Source of the DNA: an uncultured Planctomycetota bacterium
Lineage (GTDB): Bacteria > Planctomycetota > UBA1135 > UBA2386
Direction: 5' to 3'
Assembly: GCA_903925435.1 (NCBI GenBank)
Contig: CAIYFF010000166.1
Location: 1-10,627, forward strand
Length of the DNA stretch: 10,627 bases
Positions within the stretch are counted from its first letter, which is position 1. Each line of letters opens with the position of its first letter. Shown piece after piece: positions 7,671 to 10,627 of this stretch. The notes beneath the pieces were generated by a model. The model was not told the origin of the DNA. It ran no database searches and saw nothing but the letters and a program-made list of their open reading frames with translations. The position numbers and the translations under genes are program-made.

Positions 7671-7930
7671 GCTGCGAGCGTGCCGAGTAAGAGGGAGCAC
7701 TGCAACGCAGCAACGCGACTACAACGCAGTTGGCCGCAAGACCACGAGGGAGGACCGTGCGTTGCTCGCGCGCGTCGCGTCGCTCGCGCTGGAAGGCAGT
7801 TGCATGCCGCGCTGGATGCACGGCCGCGCTGGCTACATGCCGCGTTGGCTACTCGGCTCGCTGCCTTCAGCGCTGCGCTGGTTTCACGCGCTACCGAGAA
7901 CTCCTCGCGACCGCTGCGATCGCGAAGAAG
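7671..7930. other. Intergenic region between YdbS-like gene and tRNA-His, with short direct repeats
   Basis: No gene is supported in this 260-nt stretch. It must hold the promoter of the minus-strand YdbS/YdbT pair, but no clear -35/-10 pair is visible. Short direct repeats stand out: CCGCGYTGG at 7807-7815, 7824-7832 and 7840-7848, of which the outer two extend to CATGCCGCGYTGG with a 33-nt period; and CAACGC at 7703, 7711 and 7722. A plus-strand frame spans the region but runs on through tRNA-His and is not credible. Confidence 0.4.
7903..7927 (-). terminator. Possible weak terminator hairpin after tRNA-His
   Basis: An inverted repeat starts about 4 nt beyond the CCA end of tRNA-His: cctcgcga (7903-7910) against tcgcgaag (7920-7927), with one G-U pair and a 9-nt loop that can close by one more G-U. 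On the transcribed strand it is followed only by GAGTTCTC, not a true U-run. It may therefore be a processing or pausing hairpin instead. Confidence 0.35.
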
Positions 7931-8008
7931 TGGGGTGGCTGACGGGACTTGAACCCGCGACCCTCAGAATCACAATCTGATGCTCTAACCAACTGAGCTA
8001 CAGCCACC
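7931..8008 (-). tRNA. tRNA-His (anticodon GTG), CCA encoded
   Basis: On the minus strand this folds into a full cloverleaf. Acceptor GTGGCTG (8007-8001) pairs with CAGCCAC (7941-7935). The D arm is GCTC/GAGC. The anticodon stem CAGAT-type arm encloses loop TTGTGAT with anticodon GTG, and the T loop is TTCAAGT. The extra 5' G at -1 (8008), the tRNA-His identity element, lies opposite C73 (7934), and CCA is encoded at 7933-7931. All identity elements I can check agree with histidine. It is transcribed away from tRNA-Lys. Confidence 0.97.
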
Positions 8009-8028
8009 GTGCCGGGGTTGGGGCGAAG

Positions 8029-8057
8029 ACTTTGCCGCGCGTGCATGCGATGGTCAA
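8029..8057 (-). promoter_or_regulatory. Predicted sigma70-type promoter for tRNA-His
   Basis: On the minus strand, TTGACC (8057-8052) and CAAAGT (8034-8029) are spaced by exactly 17 nt and lie 20 nt before the tRNA 5' end. The -35 is a close match to TTGACA; the -10 matches TATAAT at three of six positions. The call rests on motif plus ideal position. Confidence 0.5.
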
Positions 8058-8086
8058 GATCGGACCAGCATTCGTGCAACATGCGC

Positions 8087-8115
8087 TTGAACGCGCCGCG
8101 GACGGTCGCTAGTGT
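8087..8115 (+). promoter_or_regulatory. Predicted sigma70-type promoter for tRNA-Lys
   Basis: TTGAAC (8087-8092) and TAGTGT (8110-8115) are separated by 17 nt, placing the transcription start about 10 nt before the tRNA at 8133. Both hexamers are imperfect, but spacing and location are right and mirror the tRNA-His promoter 30 nt away on the other strand. Confidence 0.5.
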
Positions 8116-8132
8116 TCCCGCCCCCAACTCGC

Positions 8133-8208
8133 GCCTCCATAGCTCAGTTGGTAGAGCAGCGGATTCTTAATCCGCGGGTCCTAGGTTCGAGCCCTAGTGG
8201 AGGTACCA
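8133..8208 (+). tRNA. tRNA-Lys (anticodon CTT), CCA encoded
   Basis: A complete cloverleaf: acceptor GCCTCCA/TGGAGGT (with a G1-U72 wobble), D arm GCTC/GAGC, anticodon arm GCGGA/TCCGC around loop TTCTTAA (anticodon CTT), T arm CTAGG/CCTAG with loop TTCGAGC, discriminator A, and CCA at 8206-8208. The total is 76 nt with CCA. CTT decodes AAG, the lysine codon favoured in GC-rich genomes. It is the only plus-strand gene in the window and is followed at once by a strong terminator. Confidence 0.97.
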
Positions 8209-8215
8209 AACGCAG

Positions 8216-8258
8216 CCCTCGCCCGGGTCGATGACCCGCGCGAGGGTTTGTTCTTTTC
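8216..8258 (+). terminator. Rho-independent terminator of tRNA-Lys
   Basis: Arms 8216-8229 and 8233-8246 form 13 base pairs with a single C-C mismatch (8223/8239) around a GAT loop, followed by the T-rich tail TTTGTTCTTTT (8247-8257). It starts 8 nt after the tRNA CCA. On the minus strand the same stem is followed by only a short TTT at 8210-8208 after CTGCG, so it may also partly stop transcripts of the GTPase-kinase gene. Confidence 0.88.
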
Positions 8259-8339
8259 TGGGCTGGGCGCTCTCTGCAGTGCCCTTCTGGCCTGTGCTCC
8301 TCGGGCCTGTGCACCTCTCGGTGCTCCCCTGGGCTGGGC
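8258..8339. repeat. Short direct repeats 3' of the GTPase-kinase gene
   Basis: The 124-nt gap between the terminator and the stop at 8383 holds no gene. CTGGGCTGGGC occurs at 8258-8268 and again at 8329-8339. GGCCTGTGC occurs at 8289-8297 and 8304-8312 with a 15-nt period. A small hairpin at 8311-8324 (GCACC/GGTGC) has the stable GNRA-type loop GAGA when read on the minus strand, as in a 3' untranslated region of the kinase mRNA. Confidence 0.5.
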
Positions 8340-8382
8340 TCCCCCACGACTTCGCGGGCGAACTCCCGCCTCACCAACTGCC

Positions 8383-10065
8383 TCAGACGTCGGCGCGCGC
8401 GGCCGTCTCCGTGAGCGTCGAGTGCTCTGGCTGGAACGGCTCCTTCGGAACGTGCACGACGAACTCCGTGCCGTCGCCCTCGATCGACTGGAACGTCACC
8501 GAGCCGCCGTGCCCCGCCGCGATCTCCTTCACGATGTGGAGGCCGAGGCCGGTGCCGCTGATGCCGCCCGTGTTGCTGCCGCGCTCGAAGCGCCGGAACA
8601 GCCGTTCGTGATCCTTCTGCGGGATCCCGATGCCGTTGTCGCGCACGCGGAGCGCCCAGCTCGCGCCCTCGTCCTCGCACGACACGCGAACGGTCGGCCG
8701 GCGGTCCTTGTGCGCGTATTGCAGCGCGTTGCCGAGCAAGTTCGTCATCGCGCGACTGAGCGCCCACTCGTCGGCGAGGATCGTCGGCATCGGTTCGATG
8801 CGAAGCAGCGCGTCGCGCTCCTCGAGTTCGTAGCGCATGCCACTGCAGATCTGGCCCATCAGCAAGGTCAGGTCCACCGGCTTGAAGTCGAGCTGCACGC
8901 CGTCGTGATCGAGCCGCGAGCTATCGAGCAAGTCGCGCACGAGCAGTTCCATCTGGTGCACGGCGAGCAGTCCGTTGTCGACCGCCTGCAGTTGCGTGTC
9001 CGGCATCGCGCCGAGGTAGCCCTTCTTCAGCGTCGACAGCATCAATCGCAGCGCGCTGATCGGTCGGTTGAGGTCATGCACCGTGTTCTGCGCGACCTCC
9101 ACCATCTCCTGCACCTTGCGTTCGAGCAGGCTGCGCTCCTGGTCGACGTCGCCAAACTTGCGCGCCAGCTCGAGGCTCGAACGAACGCTGCTCGCGAGCA
9201 ACGAAGAGTCCTCGTCGCCTTCCGTCTCCGGCGACTGCAGCGCTGTGGCATCCGCCACCACGAGATCCGTCGCGAGTTCTTCGTCGCTGAGCCAATCGCT
9301 CTGCTCGGTGAGCGCGGCTTCTGGCGCGCCCTCTGGCCGATCCCCCACTTGCACACTGGTCTGCGGCAGGTCCTCCGCCGCGACTTCGCTGCGCTCGCGG
9401 CGCACCTGATCGCAGATCTCCCACAGCTTCTGGCGCGCAGCCTCGGCGACGTCATCGGGCGACTCCTTGCCGCGGCCGAGACCGTATTGGCGAACCTTCT
9501 CTTCGACGAGTTGCCCTGCCGCGTGCACGAACGTCTCGAACACGCCTTGCCCTTCCGTCGCGACCGACGGGAACGCTTCGATGTCGTCGCGGAAGCGGAA
9601 GTGGCGATCGAGCTCCTTCTCGCTCAGCACGTCGGGCAAGTCGCGCTTGTTGTACTGCACGACGATCGGGATCTGATCCGCGCCCGCGGTCTTCAGGTTC
9701 TCGATCATGCTCTGCAGCGACTCGAGGTTCTCCTGCAGGCGACTGCGCTGGCTATCGACGACGAACACGACTGCGTCCGCGCCGTTGAGCACGTACTTGC
9801 GCATCTGGCGATACTTCGGCTGCCCCGGCACCGTGAAGCCTTGGATGCGGATCTTGAACCCGCTCACGCTGCCAAGGTTGATCGGCAAGAAGTCGAACAG
9901 CAGGGTGCTGTCCTCTTCGGTCTTGATCGACACGAGCTGCACTTCGTTGCGCGGACACAAGATGCCGTGCACGCGTTGAAGGCTCGTGGTTTTGCCGCCG
10001 ACGCCGACGCCGTAGTAGACGAGCTTGGCGTTGATCGTGCGTTCTGCGACGTTGATGAAACCCAT
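8383..10065 (-). CDS. MglA-type GTPase fused to a histidine kinase
   Basis: This 560-residue protein has two catalytic parts. Residues 1-200 are an MglA-type small Ras-like GTPase: opening MGFIN, P-loop GVGVGGKTT (19-27), T54, TVPGQ (78-82) and guanine-specificity motif NKRD (139-142). It aligns without gaps to my recollection of Myxococcus MglA through Q82, which supports ATG 10065; an in-frame GTG at 10092 would add 9 residues. Ser53 replaces the catalytic Arg53 of MglA. Residues 201-300 form an acidic, probably flexible linker, and about 300-330 a helix. The histidine kinase follows: H box VHDLNRPISAL with phosphoacceptor H330, N box NLLGNALQYA (442-451), G1 DNGIGIP (476-482), F box LFRRFERG (489-496) and G2 GTGLGLHIV (504-512). 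There is no membrane segment, PAS or receiver domain, so it is cytosolic and the GTPase is its likely input. No response regulator or MglB lies in the window. The gene 54 nt upstream is probably in the same operon. Confidence 0.93.
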   Translation of the reverse strand: MGFINVAERTINAKLVYYGVGVGGKTTSLQRVHGILCPRNEVQLVSIKTEEDSTLLFDFLPINLGSVSGFKIRIQGFTVPGQPKYRQMRKYVLNGADAVVFVVDSQRSRLQENLESLQSMIENLKTAGADQIPIVVQYNKRDLPDVLSEKELDRHFRFRDDIEAFPSVATEGQGVFETFVHAAGQLVEEKVRQYGLGRGKESPDDVAEAARQKLWEICDQVRRERSEVAAEDLPQTSVQVGDRPEGAPEAALTEQSDWLSDEELATDLVVADATALQSPETEGDEDSSLLASSVRSSLELARKFGDVDQERSLLERKVQEMVEVAQNTVHDLNRPISALRLMLSTLKKGYLGAMPDTQLQAVDNGLLAVHQMELLVRDLLDSSRLDHDGVQLDFKPVDLTLLMGQICSGMRYELEERDALLRIEPMPTILADEWALSRAMTNLLGNALQYAHKDRRPTVRVSCEDEGASWALRVRDNGIGIPQKDHERLFRRFERGSNTGGISGTGLGLHIVKEIAAGHGGSVTFQSIEGDGTEFVVHVPKEPFQPEHSTLTETAARADV

Positions 10066-10119
10066 GGTCGATGGCGTGGGGAGTTGCGCCACGACATCGG
10101 CATCCTGGGCCGCTTGCCT

Positions 10120-10626
10120 TCAGCCGCCGAGCGGGTCTGTGTGCGTCGGCGCGAGTCCAAACCACGCGCGCCGCGCAGCGGAAAGGATCTTTAGCTCCGC
10201 ATCGACGTCGGCAGGCTGCAGCGATGCCGCGGCCGCGACGTCTGCATCGCCGATGCCACCGAGCGATCGCAGCACCAGCGCCCGCGCGCGCGTGGCGATC
10301 GCAGCCGGAGCCACGCGCAGCGCGGCGAGCATCCCTTCGCCATAGGGCGGCGCGGCCCATTCCGAACGAACGACCGCCAGCGCGCCCGCAAACTCAGCAG
10401 CCTGGGTCGGCAGCGCGATCGCCGCGGCCAGTTCTTCGAGCTCGCGTCGCGGCACGTCCGCCGAAGAGCCGTGCACGCCGCGACGGAACAGCAGCAGCAG
10501 CGGATCACCGAGCAGCGGATCGTTCTGCACGAACGGCGCGCGCGCGAGCGACTCGTTGCCGCGCGGCGACTGGAACCGCGTGCGCGCGCGAATGCGCACC
10601 ACTTCGATCGCAACGAGACGCGCCAT
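10120..10626 (-). CDS. Uncharacterised protein, possibly 5'-truncated by window edge
   Basis: A 168-residue frame from ATG 10626, one base from the window edge, to a stop at 10120. The true start could lie outside the window. The N-terminus (MARLVAIEVVRIRARTRF) is basic and alternates like a beta strand. The rest is Ala/Leu-rich and probably helical (about 65-88, 97-125 and 128-160). No membrane helix, signal peptide or catalytic motif is evident, and I recognise no family. In particular it does not look like a Roadblock/MglB protein, the expected partner of an MglA GTPase. It ends 54 nt before the GTPase-kinase gene on the same strand, so co-transcription is likely and a shared function possible. 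The competing frames here are less consistent with the strand and operon pattern. Confidence 0.6.
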   Translation of the reverse strand: MARLVAIEVVRIRARTRFQSPRGNESLARAPFVQNDPLLGDPLLLLFRRGVHGSSADVPRRELEELAAAIALPTQAAEFAGALAVVRSEWAAPPYGEGMLAALRVAPAAIATRARALVLRSLGGIGDADVAAAASLQPADVDAELKILSAARRAWFGLAPTHTDPLGG

Positions 10627-10627
10627 C

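Noticed and set aside
7669..7980. Plus-strand 103-codon frame containing two MPRW repeats
   Set aside because: It continues through most of tRNA-His, and its end (GWLTGLEPATLRITI) is a familiar artefact of translating tRNA genes. The DNA repeats are recorded separately.
7891..8127. Minus-strand 78-codon frame
   Set aside because: It spans tRNA-His; the product is a translated tRNA artefact.
8231..8611. Plus-strand 126-codon frame with a hydrophobic, signal-like start
   Set aside because: The ATG lies in the loop of the terminator hairpin and most of the frame is antisense to the kinase domain.
8144..8767. Minus-strand 207-codon frame
   Set aside because: It overlaps tRNA-Lys and the kinase gene out of frame; its tail (LGLEPRTRGLRIRCSTN) is a translated tRNA artefact.
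8197..10194. Plus-strand open frame of 665 codons
   Set aside because: It starts inside tRNA-Lys, runs through the terminator and is antisense to the GTPase-kinase gene.
10120..10626. MglB/Roadblock partner for the GTPase
   Set aside because: The translation lacks the alternating beta-alpha Roadblock pattern and its G-A-G-type motifs, so the gene is left as uncharacterised.
1..10627. CRISPR array, insertion sequence, prophage or genomic island next to the tRNAs
   Set aside because: No regularly spaced repeats, transposase or integrase frames, terminal inverted repeats or duplicated tRNA 3' ends were seen, and base composition looks uniform.

Overview
GC-rich bacterial chromosome segment in which every protein gene I can support lies on the minus strand; the only plus-strand gene is a tRNA. 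The taxon cannot be fixed from the sequence. Type IV pilus inner-membrane genes, an FHA membrane protein, paired bacterial PH-domain membrane proteins and an MglA-type GTPase together suggest an environmental Planctomycetota- or Myxococcota-like bacterium (low to moderate confidence). There is no sign of insertion sequences, phage, CRISPR or other acquired DNA.

Layout, read in the direction of transcription from right to left. (1) 10120-10626: a small uncharacterised protein whose start is at the window edge, probably in an operon with the next gene. (2) 8383-10065: a fusion of an MglA-type Ras-like GTPase with a complete histidine kinase (HisKA plus HATPase). (3) 7931-8258: a divergent tRNA pair, His(GTG) on minus and Lys(CTT) on plus, with mirrored sigma70-like promoters between them and a strong intrinsic terminator after tRNA-Lys. 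(4) 5585-7670: two overlapping genes for YdbS-like and YdbT-like membrane proteins with one and three bPH2 domains. (5) 1-5418: a tightly packed operon encoding an FHA-domain single-pass membrane protein, a PilM-PilN fusion, a PilO/GspM-like protein and a further membrane-anchored protein that runs off the left edge.

The operon at 1-5418 looks like the inner-membrane alignment platform of a type IV pilus or type II secretion machine (PilM/N/O/P, or GspL/M/C). PilM and PilN form one polypeptide, as in the GspL layout, and an FHA module sits at the head of the operon. Junctions of TGATG at 1852 and 1019 imply translational coupling and a fixed stoichiometry. The GTPase-kinase is the most unusual gene. 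Its N-terminus aligns without gaps to MglA of Myxococcus through residue 82, but it has Ser where MglA has the catalytic Arg53, and the C-terminus is a histidine kinase. It could couple a polarity-type GTP switch to two-component signalling. A link between that protein and the pilus genes is only suggested by what MglA does in other bacteria; nothing in the sequence shows it directly.
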